From Treponema sp. UBA1233 (GTDB lineage: Bacteria; Spirochaetota; Spirochaetia; Treponematales; Treponemataceae), in the NCBI GenBank assembly GCA_002309305.1, contig DBWR01000004.1, forward strand, positions 52,653 to 73,749: a stretch of DNA of 21,097 nt, given 5' to 3'. Below, piece by piece: positions 8,309 through 16,494 of the stretch. The number at the start of each line of letters is the position of its first letter. Position 1 is the stretch's first letter. Under the pieces are notes generated by a model, which did no database searches, was not told the DNA's origin, and worked only from the letters and a program-made list of their open reading frames with translations. Position numbers and translations under genes: made by a program.

Positions 8309-9358
8309 CTACTCAGCCTTTACATTGGGATTGGCGGCAAACCATTCATCCCAGGCTTGGTCAACCTTGTCGCAGTATGCCTGTTTTTCTTCTTCGCTTA
8401 TGAATGCGGCACGGAAACCGTTCTTTATAACTTCCTTTATGTCATCAAGCTTGAAATGCATCTTGGAATAGATGTTCCAGTATTCATCAAGAAGCTCTAC
8501 CTTAAAGAAAGTCGGGTCGTCGGTATTCAGGGTGACGAAACAGCCTGCGTCGTACAGTTTTTTGAATGGATGGTCCTTTATGTCAGAAACAAAATGCTTG
8601 GTAAAAACATTGCTTGTGGGGCTTACTTCAAGCGGATAATGCTTTTCGGCAAGTTCCTTCATGAACGGCTCGTCATAGGCGGCTGCAATTCCGTGTCCGA
8701 TTCTCTCGGCTTCAAGAAGGTTGATGCAGTCCTTCATGCTCCAGCTGTCAACTGTTTCTCCGGCATGTGCCACACGATGGATTCCGGCTTCCTTTGCCCT
8801 CTTGAATACGCTCTCGTAGTCACGGGCAGGACCCTTTGCCTCATCTCCACCAAGTCCGATTCCAATGATGTCGGGATTTTTTTCTTCCAGTACCAAATCC
8901 AGATTGTGCTCGGCGTTTTCCAGTCCAAAAGAGCGGCTTACGTCAACTATCACCTTTATTGTCACGTCGTATTTTTCTTTTGCCCTCTTGATTGCCCTTG
9001 ACATTCTTGATGTCATGTCATGAAAATTAAATCCGTTTTTCAACAGGGAAGTCGGTGCAAAGAAGGTTTCCACATAAACTATATTGTTGTTCAGGACGTA
9101 CTTGGCGAAATCCTTAAAATAATCTGAAATATTATCAACATTTACGAAATAATTCTGGATTTTTATAAAACTGGCCAAAAAACCCGGCAAATCAGAATAA
9201 TTCCACAGGGCTTCGAGTTCCTCTTTGGGCATATCCTTACCGTAACGGCTCTTGTAGAGTTGCTTAATCGTCTGGTTGCCTATAACTGCTTCTCCATGAA
9301 GGTGTAATTCCGCCTTTGGAATCGCCTTCATCAAACTATAAAAATCCTTTTTATTCAT
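8309..9358 (-). CDS. add: Adenosine deaminase family enzyme
   Basis: Probable zinc hydrolase of purine salvage (adenosine to inosine); 349 residues from the ATG at 9358. Family marks in order: HLH metal ligands at H19 and H21, GIGLGGDEAKGP (the GDE turn), HAGET with the catalytic Glu, ERIGHG, and NTDDP with the last metal-binding Asp. The first motif is unusual: HLHGEAV where bacterial members usually have HLHLEG. The start at 9358 is preferred over a TTG seven codons upstream, because that TTG lies 5' of a perfect TATAAT and would not be in the transcript. It could instead act on a modified adenine nucleoside or nucleotide. It is monocistronic and divergent from the signalling gene. Confidence 0.87.
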   Translation of the reverse strand: MNKKDFYSLMKAIPKAELHLHGEAVIGNQTIKQLYKSRYGKDMPKEELEALWNYSDLPGFLASFIKIQNYFVNVDNISDYFKDFAKYVLNNNIVYVETFFAPTSLLKNGFNFHDMTSRMSRAIKRAKEKYDVTIKVIVDVSRSFGLENAEHNLDLVLEEKNPDIIGIGLGGDEAKGPARDYESVFKRAKEAGIHRVAHAGETVDSWSMKDCINLLEAERIGHGIAAAYDEPFMKELAEKHYPLEVSPTSNVFTKHFVSDIKDHPFKKLYDAGCFVTLNTDDPTFFKVELLDEYWNIYSKMHFKLDDIKEVIKNGFRAAFISEEEKQAYCDKVDQAWDEWFAANPNVKAE

Positions 9359-9367
9359 ATATCCTAC

Positions 9368-9395
9368 ATTATAGCACAATATCGTATAAAATCAA
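9368..9395 (-). promoter_or_regulatory. Promoter of the adenosine deaminase gene, almost leaderless
   Basis: On the minus strand TTGATT and a perfect TATAAT are separated by 16 nt, and only 9 nt (GTAGGATAT) lie between the -10 and the ATG at 9358. The predicted leader is therefore a few bases at most, too short to hold the AGGA as a normal Shine-Dalgarno site. Confidence 0.5.
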
Positions 9396-9450
9396 AGTGT
9401 TTTACTAAAAAAAATATCGGTTCAATCGGGAATTTTCAAAAGAATTTTTG

Positions 9451-9478
9451 TTGAAAAGTATGAATAATATAGTATAAT
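9451..9478 (+). promoter_or_regulatory. Promoter of the signalling-rqcH-uvrB operon
   Basis: TTGAAA (9451-9456) and a perfect TATAAT (9473-9478) are 16 nt apart, giving a leader of about 26 nt with a GGAG site (9501-9504) 6 nt before the ATG. The -35 lies in the right arm of a 7-bp inverted repeat (TTTTCAA 9433-9439, TTGAAAA 9451-9457). Confidence 0.65.
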
Positions 9479-9510
9479 TATAGGTGAGGATTTATATATA
9501 GGAGAAAAAC

Positions 9511-10830
9511 ATGAAAAAAATAGTTGTTGCCTCAACAAACAAGACTGTAATTCAGACTGCAAAAAAGGCCAATTCTCTGTTTCCGACTTTTTTCCAGTGC
9601 ACCATTTTCGGGAATACGGAATCCATCATCAGCTACATCAACTATGAACTTCCGGAAATAAAGGTTTTGGACTACACTTCATCGGACATCGACTGCGAAG
9701 CCGTTCTTGACTCAATCAATTCCGACGCTTGGCTGCACTACGGTGGAACCATCGCCATTTGCAAGGACCGTGAAGCCGTACGCCAGATGGAATCAATAAA
9801 GGACGACAACATCATTTCCGTTTTGACCCTGAGCGATTTTGAACAGCATTTCGGCCGTCTTCTGCGCATTTTGTACCAGAACCAGAAATTCCTCTTTACA
9901 CGCGGAATGCAGGACATCATCGGCGGTCAGGAGGAAGGACAGTTTGTGTGCAACAACGACCCTATGGACATACGCTTTTACACAAGCTTCCTCGTAAGCT
10001 ACCTGTACACCACCAACCGCATTTCAGAAGAAGACAAGGACAGCCTCCAGATGATACTGATGGAGCTTTTGACCAATGCAGTTGAACACGGCAACCTGAA
10101 CATATCGTACAAGGAAAAATCCGACTGGCTCATGAATGGCGGAGACATGATGCAGCTTTTAAAGGAACGCTCAGAAGACCCCCGCTACAAGGACAGGAAA
10201 ATCCACATCTCCTATGCCATCCGTAAGAAAGTTTCTGCATTCCGAATTGAAGATGACGGAGACGGATTCGACTGGAAGAAAATGCTGGAGGAAAACGAAG
10301 AGGAAAACACAGGCACACATGGACGCGGCATTGCACTAAGCCGGCAGTTCGTAAAAAAACTGGGCTACAATAAAAAGGGCAATCAGGTCACTTTCTCCAT
10401 CGCTAACAAAATCAACTCCACGAACTCTGTTCCGGGCATTATGAAACCCTTTGACGCCATAACATACAAGGACAAGCAGGTTGTATGCCATCAGGACGAA
10501 ATGTCCAACGACCTCTTTTTCATCGTTTCCGGTCAGTTTGCCGTTTATGTAAACAAAAAATACACGACGATGCTCACCCCAAACGACATGTTCATCGGAG
10601 AAATGGCATTCCTCCTGAACGACAGGCGTACCGCTACGGTTGTTGCCATAGGTTCAAGCTGCAAACTCATCAAGGTTCCCAAAACGGCATTCCTTTCGCT
10701 GATACGAAAAAATCCGCACTACGGCATCTTCCTTAGTAAAATGCTTGCACAGCGTCTGGAAAACCAAAGCCAGACCACTTATGCGGTTGAACAGAAACTT
10801 GCGGAAATACAGAACTTCATGCACAAATAA
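9511..10830 (+). CDS. Signalling protein: receiver-like domain, RsbW-type GHKL ATPase, cyclic-nucleotide-binding domain
   Basis: Soluble protein of 439 residues with three parts. Residues 1-120 (MKKIVVASTNKTVIQTAKKA, IKVLDY) look like a degenerate receiver fold; the phospho-Asp site is not evident. Residues about 150-300 are a GHKL ATPase with an N-box ELLTNAVEHGN (E185, N189), a G1 box DDGDGFDW (248-255) and a G2 box GTHGRGIALSRQF. There is no H-box histidine, as in anti-sigma-factor serine kinases. Residues about 310-420 are a cyclic-nucleotide-binding domain with phosphate cassette IGEMAFLLNDRRTATV, keeping the Gly-Glu pair and Arg needed to bind the nucleotide phosphate. A 30-residue insert follows the N-box. 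Output is probably a cNMP-tuned kinase or partner switch. No anti-sigma antagonist or cyclase lies nearby. First gene of a four-gene operon. Confidence 0.82.
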   Translation: MKKIVVASTNKTVIQTAKKANSLFPTFFQCTIFGNTESIISYINYELPEIKVLDYTSSDIDCEAVLDSINSDAWLHYGGTIAICKDREAVRQMESIKDDNIISVLTLSDFEQHFGRLLRILYQNQKFLFTRGMQDIIGGQEEGQFVCNNDPMDIRFYTSFLVSYLYTTNRISEEDKDSLQMILMELLTNAVEHGNLNISYKEKSDWLMNGGDMMQLLKERSEDPRYKDRKIHISYAIRKKVSAFRIEDDGDGFDWKKMLEENEEENTGTHGRGIALSRQFVKKLGYNKKGNQVTFSIANKINSTNSVPGIMKPFDAITYKDKQVVCHQDEMSNDLFFIVSGQFAVYVNKKYTTMLTPNDMFIGEMAFLLNDRRTATVVAIGSSCKLIKVPKTAFLSLIRKNPHYGIFLSKMLAQRLENQSQTTYAVEQKLAEIQNFMHK

Positions 10831-10850
10831 AACAACAGAACGGTAGCTGA

Positions 10851-12296
10851 ATGTCACTTAACTGTAATGAGATAAACCTGATTCTTGAAGAGCTCAATCT
10901 TTCTGGAGCGTTCATACAAAAAATTGTACAGTCCTCCTACGACATGCTTGCATTCAAGATTATAAAAAATGGATCTCCGGAAACAATCCTTATTTGCACG
11001 GGAGCTCAGGTTTGCCGCATTCATTCAACTACAATGCAGGTTCCCAAAAACAAAAAGCCCCTCCGTTTCTTTGAATTCCTAAAGTCAAACGTACAGGGCA
11101 TGAGGATAAACTCATGCGTGCAGCTTGGTCTGGACAGGATAATAAAGATGGATGTTTCCACATGGCAGACCCGATATTTCATCTACATCAGGTTATGGTC
11201 GGGAGCCGCCAACGTCATTGTCACCGACGAAAACAATGTAATCCTTGACTGTATGTACCGCCGTCCCAAGAAAAATGAAATGACAGGACAGCCTTTCAAA
11301 CCGGAAGAAAGGGAGCCGACTCAGGAAGAGATAAACGAAAGCCTTGAACGATTTCCTATCCGCGATTTTTCAGACCGTGGGGATGATTTTGAAGACCTTT
11401 CCTTTAACGAAAAAATCGACCGCTTCTATTCCGAAAATGCAAGCTCACTTTCAAGAGATGCGTTACTTGCCCAGGCAGAAAAATGGTACAACGTAAAGCA
11501 TTCAAAAATGGAGGGGGCTCTTCAAAAACTCCTGGACAAAAAAAAGAGTTTTGAGCATTCCGACAGACTCAAGCACACAGGTGACCTCATACTTTCTTAT
11601 GCTGCAGAGTATACAGGTGGAACAGAATTAACATGCACCGACTACGATACAGGAGAAACAGTCCACATACGCATGGACGAAAAAAAATCAGCACAGGAAA
11701 ATGCGGCAGTTTACTACGAGCAATACAAAAAGGCCGTGTCTGGAATGGAAAGCCTTGAGCACGATATCATGCTTTCTCAGAAAAACCTTAAGGCCCTGGA
11801 AGAAGAGTATTCCGCCATAATGAACGAGCAGAACGCCATCAAAATTGAACAGATGCTGCGTCACGATACAACCCCAAAACAGAAGTCGGAAAAGCCCCAT
11901 CCCGGACTGCATTACGAAATTGACGGATGGACGATAATTGTCGGACGTACCGCATCAGAGAACGACGAACTTTTGAGGCATTATGTAAAAAGTCTGGACA
12001 TGTGGCTGCACACAAGGGATTTTGCAGGCGGTTATGTATTCATAAAGGCACGCAAAGACAAAACCGTTCCTCTGGAAATCCTCCTCTATGCCGGAAACCT
12101 TGCGGTCTATCATTCAAAGGCCCGTAAAAACGGACAGGCTGACTTATACTACACACAGGTAAAATTCCTTCGCCGGGCAAAGAACGGTCCAAAAGGACTT
12201 GTACTTCCGACGCAGGAAAAAAATATATTCATTAAACTTGATGAAACAAAACTACGACGCCTTGATGAGCTTGAACAGGCAAGACAAGGGATATAG
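10851..12296 (+). CDS. rqcH: RqcH / NFACT-family ribosome quality control protein (compact)
   Basis: Homologue of RqcH/Rqc2 (older name FbpA-like fibronectin-binding protein), which binds stalled 50S-peptidyl-tRNA and adds alanine tails. It has 481 residues, shorter than the roughly 570 usual for bacterial members. NFACT-N has QLGLDRIIKM with the Asp-Arg pair (D95, R96) that corresponds to the pair needed for tRNA-Ala use. A coiled-coil region spans about 215-345, and NFACT-R holds KSLDMWLHTRDFAGGYVFIK. The helix-hairpin-helix segment normally between NFACT-N and the coiled coil seems missing or much reduced. It starts 20 nt after the upstream gene, with only a weak Shine-Dalgarno site, so reading from the operon mRNA is likely. 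Confidence 0.9.
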   Translation: MSLNCNEINLILEELNLSGAFIQKIVQSSYDMLAFKIIKNGSPETILICTGAQVCRIHSTTMQVPKNKKPLRFFEFLKSNVQGMRINSCVQLGLDRIIKMDVSTWQTRYFIYIRLWSGAANVIVTDENNVILDCMYRRPKKNEMTGQPFKPEEREPTQEEINESLERFPIRDFSDRGDDFEDLSFNEKIDRFYSENASSLSRDALLAQAEKWYNVKHSKMEGALQKLLDKKKSFEHSDRLKHTGDLILSYAAEYTGGTELTCTDYDTGETVHIRMDEKKSAQENAAVYYEQYKKAVSGMESLEHDIMLSQKNLKALEEEYSAIMNEQNAIKIEQMLRHDTTPKQKSEKPHPGLHYEIDGWTIIVGRTASENDELLRHYVKSLDMWLHTRDFAGGYVFIKARKDKTVPLEILLYAGNLAVYHSKARKNGQADLYYTQVKFLRRAKNGPKGLVLPTQEKNIFIKLDETKLRRLDELEQARQGI

Positions 12297-12305
12297 GAAA
12301 GCAAT

Positions 12306-13337
12306 ATGAAGAAACCATACGAGACCTACAACACTTTTGCACCCACAGAAAAAATGAAGTATCCGTTCAGATTCGGCAAAGTCAAAAAGCCGTCGGAAAA
12401 GCGGATTAAAAAATGGGGAGGAAAACACATGACAGAATACAACGTCATGTACGGCTATATGACCACTCCGTTCTGTTTTCCATGCTCATTTACGATGTAC
12501 AGATTCTTCCATCATGTCATATGGCACTTCTTCATGCCGCAGTATTTTCAAAAGATTCACCTGAGGCATACTCCGGTAAAACATGTTGACCACCAGCTTG
12601 ACGAAAAGGTTCCATTCAGGGAAGACTTGATCTCATGTTATATGGATTTCATTAACGTGTGGGTCCGTCCTATTTCCATGCTCATGCACAGGTTCAACAT
12701 CTTTCAGGGAGCAAAACTTTCCTGCGAATGGTTCAGATATCTTTGTCTTGTCTATCATGAGTCATACAGAATGTATTGTTATTCCATGACCACGACATAC
12801 AGGCCAAAACCAACGACAAAAAAAGTCAAGGCACTTTATGCAGGAGATCCTCACTACATGTGTGTCCCTTCCCTCCACATTTCAATCGTATGCCTTTGCT
12901 TTAGTTTTTACAGGATGCTGTTCAAAAGGGAAGATTTTACTGAGCAAGAAATCGAGATGTGGAACAAGGAACTGTTTGAGCGTGCAGTTGACATAGGAGA
13001 GACGGTTCTTTACATAAAGCAGCACAGCGTAAACTGCATACCGGCGGCCCTCTACATGATTACAAGAATTGTCCCTGAACTGTTTACTCCAGAGATTGCA
13101 ATTGAATTTATTTCGGCACTGTTCAAGAACAAAACGGACATCAGCGAAACCGAGAGAAAAAAAATACAGGCACACATTATTTTCACTTACGAACGATTCC
13201 TGCTTGAGGGTGCAATTGAAGAAGACTGGATGGATCCCGTCACAAGGTGGCTCGACAGCTATCAAAGCCATGTTCCGTTCTATGCTGATTTAGAAAATCC
13301 GGAAGACAAAGATAGGAAACAGACGGAGAATGCGTAA
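12306..13337 (+). CDS. Divergent PAP2-like protein, function unknown
   Basis: Protein of 343 residues, rich in His, Cys, Tyr and Met, that I do not recognise as a named family. It has a possible PAP2 (lipid phosphatase/phosphotransferase) layout: YRP at 165-167, PSLH at 188-191 followed by a hydrophobic stretch (ISIVCLCFSFY), and a histidine (H240) 49 residues later in IKQHSVNC. PSLH matches the second motif of PAP2_3/inositol-phosphorylceramide-synthase-like members. The Arg and Asp usually flanking the third-motif His are absent (Cys lies at His+4), so the site is degenerate. Several moderately hydrophobic segments suggest membrane association. It starts 9 nt after rqcH with AGGA upstream. 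A second in-frame ATG at 12429 has a stronger GGGAGG site and would remove 41 basic residues. The stop overlaps the uvrB start by 8 nt. Confidence 0.72.
   Translation: MKKPYETYNTFAPTEKMKYPFRFGKVKKPSEKRIKKWGGKHMTEYNVMYGYMTTPFCFPCSFTMYRFFHHVIWHFFMPQYFQKIHLRHTPVKHVDHQLDEKVPFREDLISCYMDFINVWVRPISMLMHRFNIFQGAKLSCEWFRYLCLVYHESYRMYCYSMTTTYRPKPTTKKVKALYAGDPHYMCVPSLHISIVCLCFSFYRMLFKREDFTEQEIEMWNKELFERAVDIGETVLYIKQHSVNCIPAALYMITRIVPELFTPEIAIEFISALFKNKTDISETERKKIQAHIIFTYERFLLEGAIEEDWMDPVTRWLDSYQSHVPFYADLENPEDKDRKQTENA
12416..12421 (+). promoter_or_regulatory. Internal Shine-Dalgarno-like site before an alternative start
   Basis: GGGAGG lies 7 nt before an in-frame ATG (12429-12431) inside the PAP2-like gene. 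It could give a shorter protein beginning MTEYNV. It may simply be the Trp-Gly-Gly codons of the longer protein. Confidence 0.35.
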
Positions 13338-15327
13338 ATTTCATGTTGTATCGGATTATGAACCCAGTGGAGACCAGCCTCAGGCAATAGAAAAGCTTGC
13401 CCGGGGATTTTTAAATGGAGACAAGTATCAGACATTAAAGGGTGTGACAGGAAGCGGTAAAACCTATACCATGGCAAAGATAATAGAAGCCGTTCAGCGT
13501 CCCACTTTGATAATAAGCCACAACAAGACCCTTTCCGCACAGCTCTACCGTGAGTTCAAGACTTTTTTCCCCGACAATGCCGTTGAATATTTTGTAAGCT
13601 ATTACGACTACTACCAGCCGGAAGCCTATGTTCCCGCACGAGACCTTTACATCGAAAAGGACGCCTCAATCAACAAAGAAATCGACCGTCTTAAAATGGC
13701 AGCAACCTACAGCCTTATGGAAAGGCGTGATGTAATCGTCGTTGCAACCGTCAGCTGCATTTATGGTTTGGGAATGCCTGAACTTTACAAGGACATGAGG
13801 ATTCATCTTGAAAAGGGACAGATGCTTGACACCCACAAGTTTGCCCTTTCACTTTCCGAGATCCAATACCAGAGGAATGACGCCGTTCTTGACCGTGGAA
13901 ATTTCCGCATACGTGGAGACGTAATCGAAGTGTTTCCTCCATACCTTGAATTTGAGGAAGCATACAGGATCGAGCTTGACTTTGACGAGATTGTAAGGAT
14001 ACGTCGCTACAATGTGATTTCCGGAGAAGTAAAGGAAGACCTTGATGAAACGGTAATCTATCCTGCAAAACAGTTTGTCGTTCCACATGAGACCCTTACC
14101 ATCGCAACCGAACGCATTCAGGCAGAACTTGAGGCAAGACTAGAAGAACTTAACTCGCAGAAAAAACTCTTTGAGGCAGAAAGGCTTAAGACACGCGTCA
14201 CATACGACATAGAAATGATGAAGGAGATGGGCTACTGTTCTGGAATTGAAAACTATTCAGCACCGATTGCAGGAAGAAAAAAAGGTGAACCGCCAGCAAC
14301 CCTCCTCCATTATTTCCCTGATGACTTTTTGTGCATGATTGATGAGGCTCATGTCACTGTTCCGCAGATTGGAGCGATGTATGAGGGAGACAGGAGCAGA
14401 AAGCAAAACCTTGTTGACTTTGGATTCCGACTTCCATCCGCACTGGACAACCGCCCCCTTAAATACGATGAGTTCAGCAAAAAGATGAACCAGGTGATTT
14501 ATGTCACGGCAACACCAAGGCCACAGGAAATTGAGCAGAGCACCCAGGTGGTCGAACAGATAATCCGCCCCACAGGACTCTTGGACCCTATTGTCGAAGT
14601 ACGTCCCACAGAAGGACAAATGCAGGACATCTACAAGGAAGTTCAGGAGCGTATTGCAAAAAAAGAACGAAGCCTTATCCTTACCCTTACAAAAAAGATG
14701 GCAGAAGACCTTACCGATTATCTTGCCGGCCTTTCGCTCAAAGTGCAGTACATTCATTCTGAGATAGATACATTTGAACGAGTCGAAATCCTCAAGAAAC
14801 TCAGGAGCGGTGAAATTGACGTGCTTATTGGAATCAACCTCCTGCGAGAAGGAATTGACCTCCCTGAAGTAAGCTTCATTGCACTTCTTGATGCGGATAA
14901 AATCGGATTTTTAAGAAGCACCACAAGCCTGATTCAGATTATAGGACGGGCCGCACGAAACGCAGAGGGAAAAGTCGTGATGTACGCCGACAGGATGAGC
15001 GATGCGATGAAGGAAGCGATTGAGGAGACAAAACGCCGCCGTTCAATTCAGGAAGCATACAACAGGGAACATGGAATCACGCCAAAGACAATCAAAAAGG
15101 CAGTCGAAGACATTCTTGAACACGAAAAGGAAGAGGCAAAAGAAAATGCGGATGTGGAGATGGAAGCCATCGTACAAAAATCAAACCTTCTTGTTCCCGC
15201 ACAGAGAAAGAAACTTATTGCCGCATTAAAGCAGGAAATGATGGAAGCTGCCGACCGACTGGATTACGAAATGGCAGCCGCACTAAGGGACAAAATCCGC
15301 GACATAGAAGCCACCTACGGAAAATGA
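13330..15327 (+). CDS. uvrB: Excinuclease ABC subunit B
   Basis: Damage-verifying helicase-like subunit of nucleotide excision repair, acting with UvrA and UvrC; 665 residues, normal length. Walker A is GVTGSGKTYTM (38-48), followed by SYYDYYQPEAYVP (beta-hairpin region), VSCIYGLG and RGNFRIRGDVIEVFP. DEAHVTVPQIGAMYEGDR holds the Walker B region, and VIYVTATPRP, LIGINLLREGIDLPE and QIIGRAARNAEGKV are helicase motifs. The C-terminal UVR domain (DRLDYEMAAALRDKIRDIE) binds UvrC. The start overlaps the previous stop by 8 nt (ATGCGTAA) and the nearest GGAG is only 1 nt away, so expression probably depends on translational coupling. It ends 1 nt before the end of the convergent oxidoreductase gene. 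Confidence 0.98.
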   Translation: MRKFHVVSDYEPSGDQPQAIEKLARGFLNGDKYQTLKGVTGSGKTYTMAKIIEAVQRPTLIISHNKTLSAQLYREFKTFFPDNAVEYFVSYYDYYQPEAYVPARDLYIEKDASINKEIDRLKMAATYSLMERRDVIVVATVSCIYGLGMPELYKDMRIHLEKGQMLDTHKFALSLSEIQYQRNDAVLDRGNFRIRGDVIEVFPPYLEFEEAYRIELDFDEIVRIRRYNVISGEVKEDLDETVIYPAKQFVVPHETLTIATERIQAELEARLEELNSQKKLFEAERLKTRVTYDIEMMKEMGYCSGIENYSAPIAGRKKGEPPATLLHYFPDDFLCMIDEAHVTVPQIGAMYEGDRSRKQNLVDFGFRLPSALDNRPLKYDEFSKKMNQVIYVTATPRPQEIEQSTQVVEQIIRPTGLLDPIVEVRPTEGQMQDIYKEVQERIAKKERSLILTLTKKMAEDLTDYLAGLSLKVQYIHSEIDTFERVEILKKLRSGEIDVLIGINLLREGIDLPEVSFIALLDADKIGFLRSTTSLIQIIGRAARNAEGKVVMYADRMSDAMKEAIEETKRRRSIQEAYNREHGITPKTIKKAVEDILEHEKEEAKENADVEMEAIVQKSNLLVPAQRKKLIAALKQEMMEAADRLDYEMAAALRDKIRDIEATYGK

Positions 15328-15328
15328 T

Positions 15329-16444
15329 TCACGATTTGGAAAGAGAGTCCTTTATTTCTTCCATTACTGCAAGTGCATTTATTCCGCTCTGCAAATTTGA
15401 ACGAAGTTTCTCCTTTCCGTCCAAACAGTCAACTGCATTCTGCACCATGTTGGAAAAGTATCCTGTTTTTTCAGGAGCCTTCATGTCATCTTTTTTCTTA
15501 AGGCTGTAAAAGCCCGTGTATAGGGAACTTTCTTCCCTTGTTTCAACTTTAAAGATTCCGTTACCAACGGTGATCCGTCCAAGGGTTCCTGTAATTTCTA
15601 TTTCAAAACCGAAATACTTTGACCTTCCGCTTACAAAAAGGCTTACATCAGGGCATTCATCTGTTGAATAATGTGCGCTCATCTGCCTTACGCATTTGTT
15701 TTCATCACGCAGTACGCCGCTAATTACAGGATTGTGGAGCAAAGTATTCTGCCATTTGTTTGACTTTAGGTGAAGAGCCTTCCACAAAAGTCCCCGTTCT
15801 CGTTCACATGACTGACTTAAGCCTGACAAAGAATCCTTTTCCAAAAAGAATAAAACTGCATCCGCCAGATGAGTTCCGTCATGCAAAAGACTGTATGCAC
15901 CGCTTGCTTCTTCACGTGGATTATAGACCGCCATACCAGACATTAACGATGCCCTTATGGACTGAAGATTACCGATTTTTTCCATGCACTGTTTGGCAAG
16001 AATGTAGTCATTTGAAAATCGTCTTTCGTGGTTTACAAGGACCGGAATGTTTTTCTCCCTGCCCGTCTCAAGTATTTTCATTGCAGACTTCATGTTTGTG
16101 GCAACAGGTTTTTCAAGTATTATAAGGCGAGGTTTTGCTTCCATCGCGAGGAGTGATTCATTGAGGTGATTTTTTTCATCAACAGAAATGACAACTATGT
16201 CCGGAATCTTTTTCTGATAAAGCTGTTTTGAAGAAGCAAAGGTTTCTGCCTGTGGATTTGCCTTTTTCCATACAGAAAGTGCCTCTGGATCTGTATCGCA
16301 TCCTGCAACAATTTTGATTCTTGGATTAAGGTTAAGTGCCGAGGTATGGCTTGCGGGCTGTTCCCTTTTTGCGTCAAGGGCAAGGCTATATCCAATTCTT
16401 CCGCAGCCAACTATTGCCGCAGTGTATTCAGGCTCAATGTTCAT
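15329..16444 (-). CDS. Gfo/Idh/MocA-family NAD(P)-dependent oxidoreductase
   Basis: Protein of 371 residues from the ATG at 16444. The N-terminal Rossmann fold shows AAIVGCGRIGYS, then VAGCDTDPEA and VVISVDEKNH. The family's EKP motif (IILEKPVATN) holds the catalytic-type Lys. The second half is the usual alpha/beta sheet domain with HDGTHLADAVLFFLE, the position of the family His. Substrate is not predictable; members act on sugars, inositols or related compounds. A TTG two codons upstream is in frame but has no better support. No Shine-Dalgarno site is visible. It follows the exported TPR-like gene by 50 nt on the same strand, with a possible promoter in the gap. Confidence 0.88.
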   Translation of the reverse strand: MNIEPEYTAAIVGCGRIGYSLALDAKREQPASHTSALNLNPRIKIVAGCDTDPEALSVWKKANPQAETFASSKQLYQKKIPDIVVISVDEKNHLNESLLAMEAKPRLIILEKPVATNMKSAMKILETGREKNIPVLVNHERRFSNDYILAKQCMEKIGNLQSIRASLMSGMAVYNPREEASGAYSLLHDGTHLADAVLFFLEKDSLSGLSQSCERERGLLWKALHLKSNKWQNTLLHNPVISGVLRDENKCVRQMSAHYSTDECPDVSLFVSGRSKYFGFEIEITGTLGRITVGNGIFKVETREESSLYTGFYSLKKKDDMKAPEKTGYFSNMVQNAVDCLDGKEKLRSNLQSGINALAVMEEIKDSLSKS

Positions 16445-16450
16445 GTACAA

Positions 16451-16479
16451 AGTTTAGCATAAAGCCTGAATGTGGTAAA
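16451..16479 (-). promoter_or_regulatory. Weak candidate promoter of the oxidoreductase gene
   Basis: On the minus strand TTTACC (16474-16479) and TAAACT (16451-16456) are 17 nt apart, and the -10 ends 6 nt before the ATG. Each hexamer matches the consensus at only 4 of 6 positions; it is listed mainly because the geometry repeats that of stronger leaderless promoters in the window. Confidence 0.3.
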
Positions 16480-16494
16480 GTCATTATCAAAAGA

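Noticed and set aside
8357..9001. Open frame of 214 codons opposite the adenosine deaminase gene
   Set aside because: The deaminase motifs lie on the other strand, and this product is a Cys/Phe-rich shadow without family features.
14257..14757. Open frame of 166 codons on the minus strand within uvrB
   Set aside because: UvrB helicase motifs occupy the same bases on the plus strand; no start signal.
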